From Bacteroidota bacterium (lineage in GTDB: Bacteria; Bacteroidota; Bacteroidia; Bacteroidales; F082), in contig JAHIUX010000011.1 in NCBI GenBank assembly GCA_018816765.1, forward strand, positions 62,001 to 126,000: DNA of 64,000 nt, written 5' to 3'. Below, piece after piece: positions 42,676-52,548 of this stretch. The notes beneath the pieces are model-generated. The model did no database searches. It was not told the origin of the DNA and saw only the letters and a list, made by a program, of their open reading frames with translations. The position numbers and the translations under genes were made by a program. How positions within the stretch are numbered: the first letter of the stretch is position 1; every line of letters starts with the position of its first letter.

Positions 42676-43788
42676 ATGGAACAAATCCCGAAAATCGCCA
42701 CATTTATCTTTGATTCCTTCATTCACATCTGGCCTTATCTGTTGATCACCATCCCTTTGTCGGTAGCTGTCAACCTGAGTGGTGCCTCTGCCTATTTGCG
42801 CAAGGCACTCTCATACAATCCCTTGTTTTCCATTCTATTGGCCACCTTCATTGGCGCCCTCAGCCCGTTTTGCTCCTGTGGTGTAATTCCGCTGATTGCG
42901 TCTTTGCTGATCGGCGGAGTGCCCCTGGCCCCGGTGATGTCGTTTTGGATTGCCTCCCCATCCATGGATCCGGAAATATTTTTTCTGAGTACGGCAACCA
43001 TCGGCTGGAAATTATCGGTTTGGCGGCTTGTGGCTACGTTTGTCATCAGCCTTTCAGCAGGTTTAATCACCCATGTGCTCATGCAAAAGGGACTCATCGA
43101 CCGGGATGTGCTCAGAAAAACATCGGAGCCCTTAATCAAGACCCCGTCACTTTCGGGTTTCATAGCTTTCTTCAGGCAATATGCCGGTTGCGTTGAACCC
43201 ATTCAAAAACCCAGAATCAGGGCCAGCGAAACGCAGGCCACTGTGTGCTGCACCGTTGATAGGCATTCCTGCTGCACACCCTCACTGATCATAAACCAAC
43301 AGCCACTAAGACCAAAAAAACCTGTCACAGCAGAATGCTGCACCAGTCCGGAGCCGACAATGGCATCCGTTTGGCCGGGAAAGTTGCTGAAAGAAACCCT
43401 TACAACCCTGAAGCTTATTTCCAAATTTATGGCCTGGGCGTTCTTCTTTCAGGCCCTGATCACCTTCTACCTTCCAACCGAAGTTTTTGCAGGGTACCTT
43501 GGCGGCAATGGTCCATCGGCTGTTCTGATCGCCACCCTGCTGGGCATTCCGGTTTACACCAGCAACATCACTGCTTTGCCGCTCACCGGCAGCTTATTGT
43601 CGCTTGGCATGAACCAGGGAGCTGCCCTTGCTTTTCTCATCGCCGGACCAACGACAACCCTTCCGGCAATGGTAGCTGTCTGGGGAATAGCAAAACCTAA
43701 AATCTTCTTGTTGTACCTGTCGTTTACCATATTTGGCGCCCTGGCCTTTGGTATGCTGGTAAACCTGGTGGCATGGTTTTGTAATTAG
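42676..43788 (+). CDS. SO_0444-type permease (predicted metal efflux)
   Basis: 370 residues with eight or more spans. PF03773 permease blocks: GALSPFCSCGVIPLIASLLIGG and PSMDPEIFFLS, then YTSNITALPLTGSLLSLGMNQGAALAFL. The loop between the halves is rich in Cys (VCCTVDRHSCC, AECCTSPEP), a feature of the SO_0444 group, described as copper/zinc efflux. The Cys motifs in this loop and in SigZ suggest that both answer to the same metal. The substrate here is not proven. Confidence 0.8.
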   Translation: MEQIPKIATFIFDSFIHIWPYLLITIPLSVAVNLSGASAYLRKALSYNPLFSILLATFIGALSPFCSCGVIPLIASLLIGGVPLAPVMSFWIASPSMDPEIFFLSTATIGWKLSVWRLVATFVISLSAGLITHVLMQKGLIDRDVLRKTSEPLIKTPSLSGFIAFFRQYAGCVEPIQKPRIRASETQATVCCTVDRHSCCTPSLIINQQPLRPKKPVTAECCTSPEPTMASVWPGKLLKETLTTLKLISKFMAWAFFFQALITFYLPTEVFAGYLGGNGPSAVLIATLLGIPVYTSNITALPLTGSLLSLGMNQGAALAFLIAGPTTTLPAMVAVWGIAKPKIFLLYLSFTIFGALAFGMLVNLVAWFCN

Positions 43789-43922
43789 TGGCATCAAAAT
43801 ATGGATGAAAATTCCCATATTTATCACATTCACTGACGTTTACAATCGCGTGTTCATAACTAATTCTTGACAAGCCCTGCAATTTATTATACTTTTCAGC
43901 ATCAATCAATAAAAATCAACCT

Positions 43923-44348
43923 ATGATCAATTCAAAACTAATTATTGCCACTGTGGTAGGAGCTGTTGTTTATTTCCTGCTGGGATGGCTTGTTTACGGC
44001 ATCCTGCTCATGGATTTCTTCACAAACAACACAACTTTTTTTGAAGGATTGAACAAAGAAATGCCTGATTTGCTGATCCTGTTTATCAGCAACCTGTTTA
44101 CCGCATTTCTGGTTGCTTTCATCTGTCAGCATTGGGCTAAAAAAACCACGCTGATGGATGGGTTGCAAACAGGTTTATTCCTATTCTTCCTGATGGGTGT
44201 TGCACTCGATCTGATGTTTTATTCAACCATGAATTTGCATACACCGCTGGCGCTGGTTGTCGACATTGCCGTGTATACCGTTATGGGAGGTATTATCGGT
44301 GCTGTGATAGGATGGGTGCTTGGAACGGGCAAAAAAGCTGAAGCCTGA
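43923..44348 (+). CDS. Small four-span membrane protein
   Basis: 141 residues with four spans (about 7-29, 46-70, 80-100, 110-135). GWLVYGILLMDFF and the small-residue-rich last span (MGGIIGAVIGWVLG) recall DUF1761-like proteins, but I cannot be certain. It stands alone and ends at a strong terminator. Confidence 0.55.
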   Translation: MINSKLIIATVVGAVVYFLLGWLVYGILLMDFFTNNTTFFEGLNKEMPDLLILFISNLFTAFLVAFICQHWAKKTTLMDGLQTGLFLFFLMGVALDLMFYSTMNLHTPLALVVDIAVYTVMGGIIGAVIGWVLGTGKKAEA

Positions 44349-44390
44349 TCCGGCCGCCTGTGTACATTATTGTATAACGATAGTAACGAT

Positions 44391-44422
44391 AGCACCCGCT
44401 TTGGAAACGGGTGCTTTTTTTT
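44391..44422 (+). terminator. Intrinsic terminator
   Basis: AGCACCCG (44391-44398) pairs with CGGGTGCT over a 9-base loop, followed by eight T to 44422. It lies 43 bp past the small membrane protein gene. Confidence 0.9.
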
Positions 44423-44481
44423 GCCAGTCAGGCCAGTTTCATTGCGTTGACAACCGTATCTTCGCATCTAAAAGAAACAAA

Positions 44482-45234
44482 ATGAAAACATATTCAAAAC
44501 TACTGTTAGCAATCATCTTTTTCTGGACAACCCAAATGTATTCCCAGAAAAGCGGTATTGCTGAATTGGGGTTAAAAGGGAAGCCAGCGCTCCTCAAAGA
44601 GTCTACTTTTGAAATTGAGCCAACAGACAGTTTGTTTCAACACAAGCAGCTTCTGTTTTATTATATAAACGTGTTTGACCTGGAGGGAAATAAAACTGAA
44701 GACCGAAAATATGATGCCCAGGGCAAGCTGTTGCATACTTATTTGTATGCATTCAATCCACAAGGCCTTCGAAGCAAAATGAACATGATAGGACCGGATG
44801 GCACCTTGATCCGCTGGATTGATTATATGTATAATCAAGAAGGGTTACTGGTTGAGGACCAAAGCTTTGCCGCTGACAGTACTCCTGAAAAGAGATTTAC
44901 TTATCAGTACGATCAAATGGGTTTGCTTATTGAAGACATCAGCTTTTTGGGCGGTCAAATGAGCATGCGTTTTACCTATCGCTATGACCTTAATGGAAAC
45001 AAAATCGAAAATCTGCGGTTTGATCCGGAAGGAATTTTACGCAAACGCATCACATACTCTTACGATGATGAAGGGCGCCTTATCGAGGAACTCACCTTTA
45101 AAGGGGCTGATCAACTGATTGATAAACGCAGTTATTCATATATCAATGACAACCAGAACAACTGGATCAGGAAGTATGTCAGGCATAATCAGCTAACTGA
45201 TTTGTTGGTAGAACGCGAAATTCAATACCATTAG
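44482..45234 (+). CDS. Exported protein with YD-like repeats
   Basis: 250 residues from ATG 44482; the longer in-frame start would run through the terminator. A signal peptide ends near QMYSQ. The mature part repeats a Y-x-Y-(D/N)-x-x-G-x-(L/K) pattern about eight times: YDAQGKLLHTYLY, YMYNQEGLLVEDQ, YQYDQMGLLIEDIS, YRYDLNGNKIEN, YSYDDEGRLIEE. It resembles RHS/YD repeats in small stand-alone form, so a beta-rich periplasmic or surface protein is expected. No toxin or RHS core is present. Confidence 0.65.
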   Translation: MKTYSKLLLAIIFFWTTQMYSQKSGIAELGLKGKPALLKESTFEIEPTDSLFQHKQLLFYYINVFDLEGNKTEDRKYDAQGKLLHTYLYAFNPQGLRSKMNMIGPDGTLIRWIDYMYNQEGLLVEDQSFAADSTPEKRFTYQYDQMGLLIEDISFLGGQMSMRFTYRYDLNGNKIENLRFDPEGILRKRITYSYDDEGRLIEELTFKGADQLIDKRSYSYINDNQNNWIRKYVRHNQLTDLLVEREIQYH

Positions 45235-45243
45235 TGGGACGTC

Positions 45244-46008
45244 CTAAATGTCAAGATCAAGCAGAACCGGGCAATGATCGGAATGTTTGGCCTCGGGCAA
45301 AATGCGGACATTTGTGATCTTGCCGGCCAGGTTTTCGGTGACCATATTGTAATCGATGCGCCATCCCTTGTTGTTGTTCCGGGCATTGGCACGGTAGCTC
45401 CACCAGCTGTAGTTGTGCGGCGTCTTGTTCAGGTGCCTGAAGGTGTCGATATAGCCCAAACTTAAAAAACTGCTCATCCATTCCCTTTCTTCCGGCAGAA
45501 AACCAGAAATGGTGGCATTGCGCACCGGATCGTGAATATCGATGGCCTGGTGACAAATGTTGTAATCGCCTGATAGTACAAGCTTTGGCCGTGTTTGCCG
45601 AAGTGTTTGAACATAGGTACTGAAATCATTGAGCCATTGCATCTTAAACGCCTGCCGTTCGTTGCCACTGCTGCCCGATGGGTGGTAAACACTCACCACG
45701 GACAGTTCACCAAAATCGGCCCTGATGAAGCGACCCTCGTCGTCATAGATTTTCATTCCCATGCCTGCCTCAATGTCATCGGGGCGGGTTTTACAAAGCA
45801 ACGCAACACCGCTATAGCCCTTTTTCTGAGCCGGAAACCAGAAATGGTGATAGCCCAATTGTTCAAATTCAGCAACCGGTATCTGGTCGGCATTTGCCTT
45901 GATTTCCTGGAGACACAGTACATCAGGCCGGGCCGCCCTGATCCAGTCGGTAAGGCCCTTGTTTAGGGCTGCCCTTACTCCGTTGACATTGTAGGTGATG
46001 ATGCGCAT
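45244..46008 (-). CDS. xth: Exodeoxyribonuclease III
   Basis: 254 residues of the exonuclease III/AP endonuclease family. ITYNVNGVRAAL, LCLQEIKA (metal-binding Glu), LSGDYNICH (Asp/Asn), IDYNMVTENL and KHSDHCPVLLDL (catalytic His at the end) are all present. It cuts at abasic sites in DNA repair. Single gene, convergent with the YD-repeat gene at a 9-bp distance. Confidence 0.92.
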   Translation of the reverse strand: MRIITYNVNGVRAALNKGLTDWIRAARPDVLCLQEIKANADQIPVAEFEQLGYHHFWFPAQKKGYSGVALLCKTRPDDIEAGMGMKIYDDEGRFIRADFGELSVVSVYHPSGSSGNERQAFKMQWLNDFSTYVQTLRQTRPKLVLSGDYNICHQAIDIHDPVRNATISGFLPEEREWMSSFLSLGYIDTFRHLNKTPHNYSWWSYRANARNNNKGWRIDYNMVTENLAGKITNVRILPEAKHSDHCPVLLDLDI

Positions 46009-46130
46009 ATGCTAAATGTTATCAGTAGGCTAAAGTAAAAAAAGTATCATCATCACAGGCTTGCGGCTAAAAAGAGTAATTTCGTGGCGACAACGACAAC
46101 CATTGTTAATGGTAAATCTGCACCTGACTG

Positions 46131-47900
46131 ATGATGCAAAAACGATTGAAGCGGTTTATCCGGTGGCGTACCATGCACCTGAACGATAAGCAGTACATGC
46201 TGATACTGAGTGTGGTTGTGGGTGTGCTTGCTGCTCTTTCGGCCATTGTCATTAAAAACACAGCCCATTATATCAAGGAATTGCTGACCAGCAGTTTTTC
46301 GAGCCAATATGCCAACTTATTGTATATCGTTTATCCGGCCATCGGCATATTGCTGGCGGTCTTGTTTATTAAATACATTGTTAAACAGGAGCCTGGGCAT
46401 GGCATTCCGGGAGTACTTTACGCCATCTCGCGCAAAAACGGCATCATCAAGGCCCACAATATGTTTTCGGCCATCATATCCAGTGCATTTACAGTAGGTT
46501 TCGGGGGATCGGTCGGACTCGAAGGCCCCACAGTGTCGACAGGTGCTGCCATCGGTTCAAACCTGGGACAAACCCTCCGGCTCAACTTTAAACAAATTAC
46601 CCTGATGATCAGCCTGGCCAGCGCTGCTGCCATGGCTGCCATTTTTCAGTCGCCCATTGCAGGTATTGTCTTTGCAATCGAAGTCATCATGATCGACCTT
46701 ACCATGGCTTCCATTGTGCCCTTGCTGATTGCGTCTTCCACTGCAGTATTGACTTCCTATTTTGTGCTAGGCAAAGCCGTAATGTATCCGGTGTTTCTCC
46801 ACGATCCGTTTGTGCTGGCAAACATCCCCTATTATGCCGTTCTGGGTGTGCTTGCAGGTTTATTGTCGGTGTATTTCACCAGGGTTTACCTCCTGACCGA
46901 GAGGTTCTTTTCGTGGCTGACTTCGTGGTGGCAGCGTTTTCTGGTGGGCAGTGTCATTCTGGGTTTGCTCATTTTTCTGTTCCCATCACTCTATGGCGAA
47001 GGTTACGAAGCCATTAACAACAGCCTGCAGGGAAATTACAGCGACCTGTTTAACAACAGCATCTTTTTTCCGTACAAAGATATCGGCTGGGTGGTATTCT
47101 TACTTTTCCTAGCCGTAATCATGGTGAAAGCCATTGCCACCTCTGTAACCTTCGGAGCCGGGGGAGTGGGTGGAATTTTTGCTCCTGCCCTGTTTATGGG
47201 CGCCTTTACCGGCCTCTTTTTTGCCGTTGTGACAAACCACCTCGAACTGGGAAGCCTGAACCCTAGCAAATTCGCCATGGTAGGTATGGCAGGGATGATC
47301 GCCGGAATACTCCATGCCCCGCTGACTGGCATCTTCCTGATCGCCGAAATCACCCAGGGGTATGAATTGTTTGTCCCACTGATGGTAGTTTCTACCATCT
47401 CGTTTGCCACGGTAAAAATATTCATGCAAAATTCGGTTTACACTTATCAGCTGGCCAAACGGGGCGAACTGCTTACCCACAACAAGGACAGGGCTGTGCT
47501 GAACCTGATGAAGGTGAACAAACTGATTGAAACCGACTTCAGCATTGTGGCCCCTGAGGCAACCATGGGCGATCTGGTCAAAATCATTGCACGCTCGAAA
47601 CGGAATATTTTCCCGGTTGTCGACCAGCAAAATGTATTTTTAGGTCATATTCTGCTCGATGATATCCGTACCATCATGTTCGACATTGACCTGTACCCAA
47701 CTTCGGTCGAAAACCTGATGGTGAGCCCCACCTATGTGATCAAGCCCGATGATTCGATGGAAGAGGTCGCGTCAAAGTTCCAGGTATCAGGCAAATACAA
47801 CATTCCTGTGCTTGAAAAAGGCCAGTATATGGGCTATATTTCACGGGCCAATGTGTTTTCGTCGTACCGCAAAAAACTCAGCGAAATTTCCGACGATTAG
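46131..47900 (+). CDS. ClC-type chloride channel/transporter with CBS pair
   Basis: 589 residues. ClC filter motifs: GHGIPG (GSGIP variant), GSVGLEGPTV with the gating Glu of GxEGP, and GGIFAPALFMG (GxFxP). From residue 450 two CBS domains follow (SIVAPEATMGDLVKI; MVSPTYVIKPDDSMEEVAS), which bind adenine nucleotides in related proteins. The gating Glu suggests a Cl-/H+ exchanger rather than a pure channel. The gene converges on yyaL with only 1 bp between stops. Confidence 0.9.
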   Translation: MMQKRLKRFIRWRTMHLNDKQYMLILSVVVGVLAALSAIVIKNTAHYIKELLTSSFSSQYANLLYIVYPAIGILLAVLFIKYIVKQEPGHGIPGVLYAISRKNGIIKAHNMFSAIISSAFTVGFGGSVGLEGPTVSTGAAIGSNLGQTLRLNFKQITLMISLASAAAMAAIFQSPIAGIVFAIEVIMIDLTMASIVPLLIASSTAVLTSYFVLGKAVMYPVFLHDPFVLANIPYYAVLGVLAGLLSVYFTRVYLLTERFFSWLTSWWQRFLVGSVILGLLIFLFPSLYGEGYEAINNSLQGNYSDLFNNSIFFPYKDIGWVVFLLFLAVIMVKAIATSVTFGAGGVGGIFAPALFMGAFTGLFFAVVTNHLELGSLNPSKFAMVGMAGMIAGILHAPLTGIFLIAEITQGYELFVPLMVVSTISFATVKIFMQNSVYTYQLAKRGELLTHNKDRAVLNLMKVNKLIETDFSIVAPEATMGDLVKIIARSKRNIFPVVDQQNVFLGHILLDDIRTIMFDIDLYPTSVENLMVSPTYVIKPDDSMEEVASKFQVSGKYNIPVLEKGQYMGYISRANVFSSYRKKLSEISDD

Positions 47901-47901
47901 C

Positions 47902-49923
47902 TCAATTATCCACCTGATGCAAAATTTCACTGGCTGTTGAAACCGGCAAGCGGCAGCCGGTGCTGTCGCAATACCAATACATTCCTGATGGAATAAAAGG
48001 CTTGGAATTCAATGCCGGTATCTGTGAGTCAGCAGCAGCAGTAGCCGCTACCAGCATGTCTGACGGCAGCTTATTCCGGATTTCAGATATTGCCGCAGAG
48101 GCAGCAGCACCGCGTCCAATGAGCATCCGCCGGTTTTTGATCACATACAAAGCCTGCCCCCAATGGGTGAAATTTCCCGGATATTCGGCCATCATTGCCG
48201 CAACCTGGTCGATCATTTTACGGGCTGTTTGCACATAATCCTCCTGTTCGAAAAACGATCCGAGTTTCACCAATGCCATACACATCACTGCATTGGATGA
48301 AGGCATTACCTGATCATAAGTTTCTACCGGATTGACGATGAGTTCCTGCTGATCGTGGGCCGACATCGAAAAAAGTGCCTTCTCAGGCAGGTAGAAGTTT
48401 TCGATGACATGATCTGTAAGTTGTTTTGCCCTGATCAGCAGGGTTTCATTGAATCCCGCCTGGTAAACATCAATCAAGGCCTGAATCAGCAAGGCATAAT
48501 CCTCAAGAAAAGCAGGAATTTCGGCGATCCCGTTTTTCCATGTACGGTATAATCTTCCATCAGTGCCGGTCATCCGGAGCAGCAGGAAATCGAGTGTTTT
48601 GTGCGCCTGCAGAAGCCATTCGTTTTCGCCAAAAACAACCGCTGCATGGGTGAGGCCCGAAACCATCAGCGCATTCCATCCGCACAGGCGTTTGTCGTCG
48701 ATGCCCGGTAAGGTTCTTGTGTTGCGGTATTGCAGCAGCTTTATGGTGGCCTGCCTGAGTGTTTGCTCAAATAAACCACGATCGAGCTTATTTTCCTTGC
48801 AGAATACAGGAACAGAAGCGGACAACTGCAACACATTGCGTCCATTTTCCCAAAAAGATTGTTTCCCGATCCCGAAATAGGCGCCGATCAATTCAGCATC
48901 CGTACCAAGTACCTGCTGAAACTCTTCCTGTGCCCACACATAGTACTTCCCTTCAACACCTTCGCTGTCAGCATCGAGGGCGGCATAAAATCCCGCTTCG
49001 TCGCCCCGCATCTGTTCCAGCTGAAAGCTGATCGTTTTGCGACATATGGAGGCATAAAACGGATCACCGTATTGCCTGAAAGCCTCGGCATAAACAGCGA
49101 TCAGCTGGGCATTGTCGTAGAGCATTTTCTCGAAATGGGGAATATGCCAGTGATCATCGACCGAATAACGGGCAAAACCGCCACCCAACTGATCGAATAT
49201 TCCTCCACGACCCATATTTTCGAGGCTCAGCCTGAGGTGATTCTCAACGGATACGTTGTGTGTTCCATGCCCGGTCATCAACAGGAATCGCAATCCATCG
49301 GGCAAAGGAAACTTAGGGGCGCCCAGGGTGCCGCCATGCTGTTTGTCAGCACGCGCAAGCAGTTTCACTACCATCGCATCGGGCAGCGCCGCCTGGCTCA
49401 GCGTGCTCTCCTTATCCTGTATATTGTCCTGCCTGTTTTGCAGTGATTGGCTGAGCTGGTCTGCCTGATCGAACAACTCGGGTGAATTTGCCTGAAACAA
49501 TTCCGCCAGTTGCATCAGGATGCCTAACCACTGGTCGCGCCTGAAATAGGTTCCTCCCCACACCGGCCGGCCATCGGGCATCAGGAAACAGTTCAAGGGC
49601 CATCCGCCCCGCTGGCCAAGCATCTGCACGGCTTCCATGAGCACATGGTCCACATCGGGACGCTCCTCACGATCTACCTTTATGCAGATGAAATGCCGGT
49701 TCATGAACGCAGCTACTTCCTGGTCTTCAAACGATTCGTGGGCCATGACGTGACACCAGTGGCAGGAAGCGTATCCAATGCTCACCAGCATCATCCGGTT
49801 GTGCTCCCTGGCAAGGGCCAGGGTGTCGGCACTCCAGGGAAACCAGTCGACCGGGTTTCCGGCATGCTGCAATAAATAAGGGCTGCTTTGTGTGCTTAAG
49901 TGGTTGCGGACATCATCTGACAT
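47902..49923 (-). CDS. yyaL: YyaL-type thioredoxin-domain protein (DUF255)
   Basis: 673 residues. N-terminus is a thioredoxin-like DUF255 domain: [38 protein letters not shown] (the C-x-x-C pair), [11 protein letters not shown]. The rest is an (alpha/alpha)6-like barrel as in glycan epimerases ([28 protein letters not shown]). Function unproven in bacteria. The first 15 codons and the upstream DNA are repeated at 52799-52921, beyond the rlo island, so the gene was probably next to dps before the insertion. Confidence 0.88.
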   Translation of the reverse strand: MSDDVRNHLSTQSSPYLLQHAGNPVDWFPWSADTLALAREHNRMMLVSIGYASCHWCHVMAHESFEDQEVAAFMNRHFICIKVDREERPDVDHVLMEAVQMLGQRGGWPLNCFLMPDGRPVWGGTYFRRDQWLGILMQLAELFQANSPELFDQADQLSQSLQNRQDNIQDKESTLSQAALPDAMVVKLLARADKQHGGTLGAPKFPLPDGLRFLLMTGHGTHNVSVENHLRLSLENMGRGGIFDQLGGGFARYSVDDHWHIPHFEKMLYDNAQLIAVYAEAFRQYGDPFYASICRKTISFQLEQMRGDEAGFYAALDADSEGVEGKYYVWAQEEFQQVLGTDAELIGAYFGIGKQSFWENGRNVLQLSASVPVFCKENKLDRGLFEQTLRQATIKLLQYRNTRTLPGIDDKRLCGWNALMVSGLTHAAVVFGENEWLLQAHKTLDFLLLRMTGTDGRLYRTWKNGIAEIPAFLEDYALLIQALIDVYQAGFNETLLIRAKQLTDHVIENFYLPEKALFSMSAHDQQELIVNPVETYDQVMPSSNAVMCMALVKLGSFFEQEDYVQTARKMIDQVAAMMAEYPGNFTHWGQALYVIKNRRMLIGRGAAASAAISEIRNKLPSDMLVAATAAADSQIPALNSKPFIPSGMYWYCDSTGCRLPVSTASEILHQVDN

Positions 49924-50001
49924 GGGCTGGTCTTTTTCAAAGAACGAACAAAGGCCGGTTTTGTTTGACCGGCCTTAGTTTTGGGTTGTGAAAATTAACG
50001 G
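49880..50001. repeat. Left 122-bp direct repeat (with 52800-52921)
   Basis: Aligned without gaps to 52800-52921: 11 mismatches in 122 bp by hand count. It covers the yyaL start, 15 codons of the gene and the hairpin that ends the dps unit in the other copy. The left copy is joined to the complete yyaL gene. Confidence 0.9.
49951..49976 (-). terminator. Degraded copy of dps-type terminator hairpin
   Basis: AAGGCCGGT (49951-49959) and ACCGGCCTT (49968-49976) pair perfectly, but the minus-strand T run is broken (TTTGTT), unlike the six T of the copy at 52871-52896. Confidence 0.6.
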
Positions 50002-50278
50002 GAAATTTTACAGCAGGTAGATCTGCGCCAGCGGAGGGCAGGAATTATTTGTAATTAACTGATTATGTATTTGTTATAAGGCACGGATTAGCTGCGCTGA
50101 GCTCCCTTCGGTCGGTTGCAACTTAGCAAAGCGATTTCACCGAAGGTAAATCCGCGCTAGCGGGGGAAGTTTATCAAGATTAAAATGTGGTACATTTTGT
50201 CCCATATTCTTTTTATTTGTGCCAAAAAAATAAATTATGGTACAATTATCAACGATTGCAGTGTTTTTTTTGCATGAA
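50002..50278. repeat. Non-coding remnant with 22-bp direct repeats
   Basis: No gene. Two copies of a 22-bp GC-rich element, 50016-50037 and 50145-50166 (18 of 22 identical), each with an inner palindrome of the type CCGC-GCTA-GCGG. Between them CCTTCGGT (50105-50112) and ACCGAAGG (50139-50146) form an inverted repeat. They look like REP-type repeats or scars of an older insertion. Confidence 0.5.
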
Positions 50279-50409
50279 ACCTAACGGTAAACTGTATGTG
50301 GCGTAGCCGATTGCGTGCTGCTTTCCTGTCAAGCCGAGATGAAGTAAATGCGGGTGATGAACCTGCAATTACCCACAAAACCGGCTATGACATATACAGA
50401 TTGTTATGC
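50279..50409 (-). other. attC-like integron recombination site
   Basis: Read on the minus strand the site runs from GCATAAC (50409-50403, R'' type) to GTTAGGT (50285-50279), which fits the R' consensus GTTRRRY. Inside, 50382-50399 and 50292-50309 are inverted copies, 15 of 18 bases matching. Size (131 bp) and layout fit attC sites. It follows rloB, as expected at the end of a gene cassette. The cassette would start at TTATGC (52554-52549); closing it to a circle would restore GTTATGC, the exact complement of GCATAAC. Confidence 0.65.
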
Positions 50410-50418
50410 GTTCGGGCT

Positions 50419-51078
50419 TTATTTTATTAGTTTCTCCACTAATTTATAAACATCACTGCCCAATGATTTAGGATAGTCTTCTCCTTCCAGATTTAAAGCT
50501 TTTGCTCTGCTAACTGCATCTTCTAAATGCATAAGAAACCTTTCAGGTCTCAAATTTGATTCGTTATAACCTTCCGGTAAAATGTCACTTAATAGTTTCT
50601 TTAAGTATGTCCTTTTTCTGCTTCCTTTAATCTTTTTGTTTTCTTCTATTTTTTCTATTTCTTCCTGCGAAAAATCGGTTAAATTTCGAATATGTAATAA
50701 GAGCCAAAACTCAAAACAAGGATTACTTAATGCAAAGAAGAAGTTTGCTTCACTTTTACATTTAGCATTATATTTTTCTATGTTATTTCTGTTTCTATCC
50801 CTGTCAATAATCATCCACAGTTCATCATTTGATGCTAAATCATATTCATCTTTAATTCGTTGTAAGTTTTCAAATACATATTTTGGTGCACTTCTAGTAT
50901 CATTTTGTTCTCTGCGAAGAGATACAACCTCAATAATTTCATTGTTAAATCGATAATTGTTCTTTAATGCTTCAAAATATGTCGGTTCAGTTTCATTCCC
51001 TTCATAAGCGAGAAGAAACATTTTTTCTCTTTCAAGAACATTACTTATTCTTATAAATTCAACACGTTCTCTAGGCAT
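50419..51078 (-). CDS. rloB: RloB family protein (TOPRIM-like nuclease)
   Basis: 219 residues. Family marks: YEGNETEPTYF (EGxxTE, metal-binding Glu, residue ~30), WMIIDRDRN (DxD) and SNPCFEFWLLLH. This is the RloB pattern, related to TOPRIM nucleases. It lies 2 bp after the ATPase gene; ATPase plus TOPRIM-like protein pairs such as PARIS or OLD/GajA-type systems are phage defences, where the nuclease part acts after an ATPase sensor. AT-rich compared with flanking host genes, which suggests transfer. The exact target (DNA, tRNA) is unknown. Confidence 0.85.
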   Translation of the reverse strand: MPRERVEFIRISNVLEREKMFLLAYEGNETEPTYFEALKNNYRFNNEIIEVVSLRREQNDTRSAPKYVFENLQRIKDEYDLASNDELWMIIDRDRNRNNIEKYNAKCKSEANFFFALSNPCFEFWLLLHIRNLTDFSQEEIEKIEENKKIKGSRKRTYLKKLLSDILPEGYNESNLRPERFLMHLEDAVSRAKALNLEGEDYPKSLGSDVYKLVEKLIK

Positions 51079-51080
51079 AG

Positions 51081-52457
51081 TTAAGAATTTTGAGTTGGAA
51101 GAACGGTTAATTTATTCCTATTGCCAATTTTGGGAACAGCTTTATAGCGTCCTAATAGATAATCTTTTCTGATTTCCTTATCAAAACGAATATTGTATTC
51201 TTCTAATGAATGTAATTGACTTGCACCAAATTCATCTTTAACCACAAACCAAATTTCATCCTTTCTTAATAGTTTCTGTGTTAAAAGGGATGACTCATGG
51301 CTAGCAACAATTAACTGGCTATTTACATTTTCGCAATTATCCAAAAATATCTCAAAAATGTCCATTATTAGATTTGGGTGCAAGCTTCGCTCCATTTCAT
51401 CTACAACGAATACATTGTTCCCTTGTAATAAATCCATAATTAAAGGAATGAAATCAATAATTCTATTTGTGCCATCAGATTCATCACTTGTGTCAAAGGA
51501 TATTAAATTCTCTTGTCCAAATACTTTGTGCTTTGTCATGAATTTGTGGACGACTAATTCATTATTACTTTTAGAAATAAAGTATGTGTTGTTTTTGTAT
51601 GGTAAAATAACACGAATACTTTCAGATTTTTGCTCAAGTAAATCCTCCCTTATCCGTTCTAATATTTTGATTGGAATCTCAATCGATTCAAATTCAATCT
51701 TTTCAAGACAAATACCATCAATTCCAGTGTCAAAATATTTCAAAAGCTCTTCAAATGTAATTTGTAGCTTAGAGTCATCCTTTAATTCAGATTTAATTCC
51801 TTCTTTGTATTTTTCGTCTGGGAAAACAATCTTTAATGAATTTTGAAACCAGTCGATTACATTTAGCAAATCGCTAATATCTTTTACATTATCTTTAACC
51901 TTTCTTGTTCTAATTTCTGTAAGAAACAATTGGTTATTAGGAGTTCCTTTCGCTGTAAAATTTAAAAATTGTTTATGCTCTTCTTTTCTGTTTTTCTTGT
52001 ACAAACCGTCTAAATCAAAAATTGGTCTAGCATTCTTGTTCCGCTCAAATATTTTAATGTCTTTATTTTTTGCTAATTCATAAAGCCATTCTTCTACAAT
52101 TTCAGTTGCGTTAAAAGAAAATCCATAGGCATAATTCTTTCCTTTATGTTGAATTTCATATTCAATTCGGGAGTTTGAGTCATTCAGTTTAGAATCTAAT
52201 TTAAATTTTTGATAATTTATTGGATAATCACTTTTTGTCCCTCGCAAGAGTAAAATCTTACCAAAATCAATTGCTTTTATAAGATTTGATTTTCCTGATG
52301 CATTTGCGCCGAAAACAACACCTGCCTTTAATGTTGAAATTCCTTTAATTGGATTTGACTTGTGATGTTGCTTTAAAGTACCTTTTCCAGGTATCATTGA
52401 GAATGAGACTCTCTCTCTAAATGACAGAAAATTCTCTACTGTGAATCTAATTAGCAT
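51081..52457 (-). CDS. rloA: RloA-type AAA ATPase (AAA_15/21)
   Basis: 458 residues. Walker A GANASGKSN (residues 50-58), ABC-type head region in the C-terminal half with Walker B VFVVDEMERSLHP and the switch ASHESSL. N-terminal FTVENFLSFRERVSFSM is the usual beginning of this ATPase family. As in similar pairs it may hold RloB in check until a phage signal is sensed. It has its own -7 box inside the cassette, so expression does not rely on an integron promoter. AT-rich. Confidence 0.87.
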   Translation of the reverse strand: MLIRFTVENFLSFRERVSFSMIPGKGTLKQHHKSNPIKGISTLKAGVVFGANASGKSNLIKAIDFGKILLLRGTKSDYPINYQKFKLDSKLNDSNSRIEYEIQHKGKNYAYGFSFNATEIVEEWLYELAKNKDIKIFERNKNARPIFDLDGLYKKNRKEEHKQFLNFTAKGTPNNQLFLTEIRTRKVKDNVKDISDLLNVIDWFQNSLKIVFPDEKYKEGIKSELKDDSKLQITFEELLKYFDTGIDGICLEKIEFESIEIPIKILERIREDLLEQKSESIRVILPYKNNTYFISKSNNELVVHKFMTKHKVFGQENLISFDTSDESDGTNRIIDFIPLIMDLLQGNNVFVVDEMERSLHPNLIMDIFEIFLDNCENVNSQLIVASHESSLLTQKLLRKDEIWFVVKDEFGASQLHSLEEYNIRFDKEIRKDYLLGRYKAVPKIGNRNKLTVLPTQNS

Positions 52458-52477
52458 ATCTATAAGTGTTATTTATG

Positions 52478-52485
52478 CAAATGTA
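52478..52485 (-). promoter_or_regulatory. -7 element TACATTTG of rloA
   Basis: An exact TAnnTTTG box on the minus strand, 21 bp before the rloA start. No -33 box at normal spacing. Confidence 0.5.
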
Positions 52486-52548
52486 GTGATATTTTCACAA
52501 ATAATCCCATAAAATCTAAAATATTGCATGTGTCGTTTTCAGCCTGAC

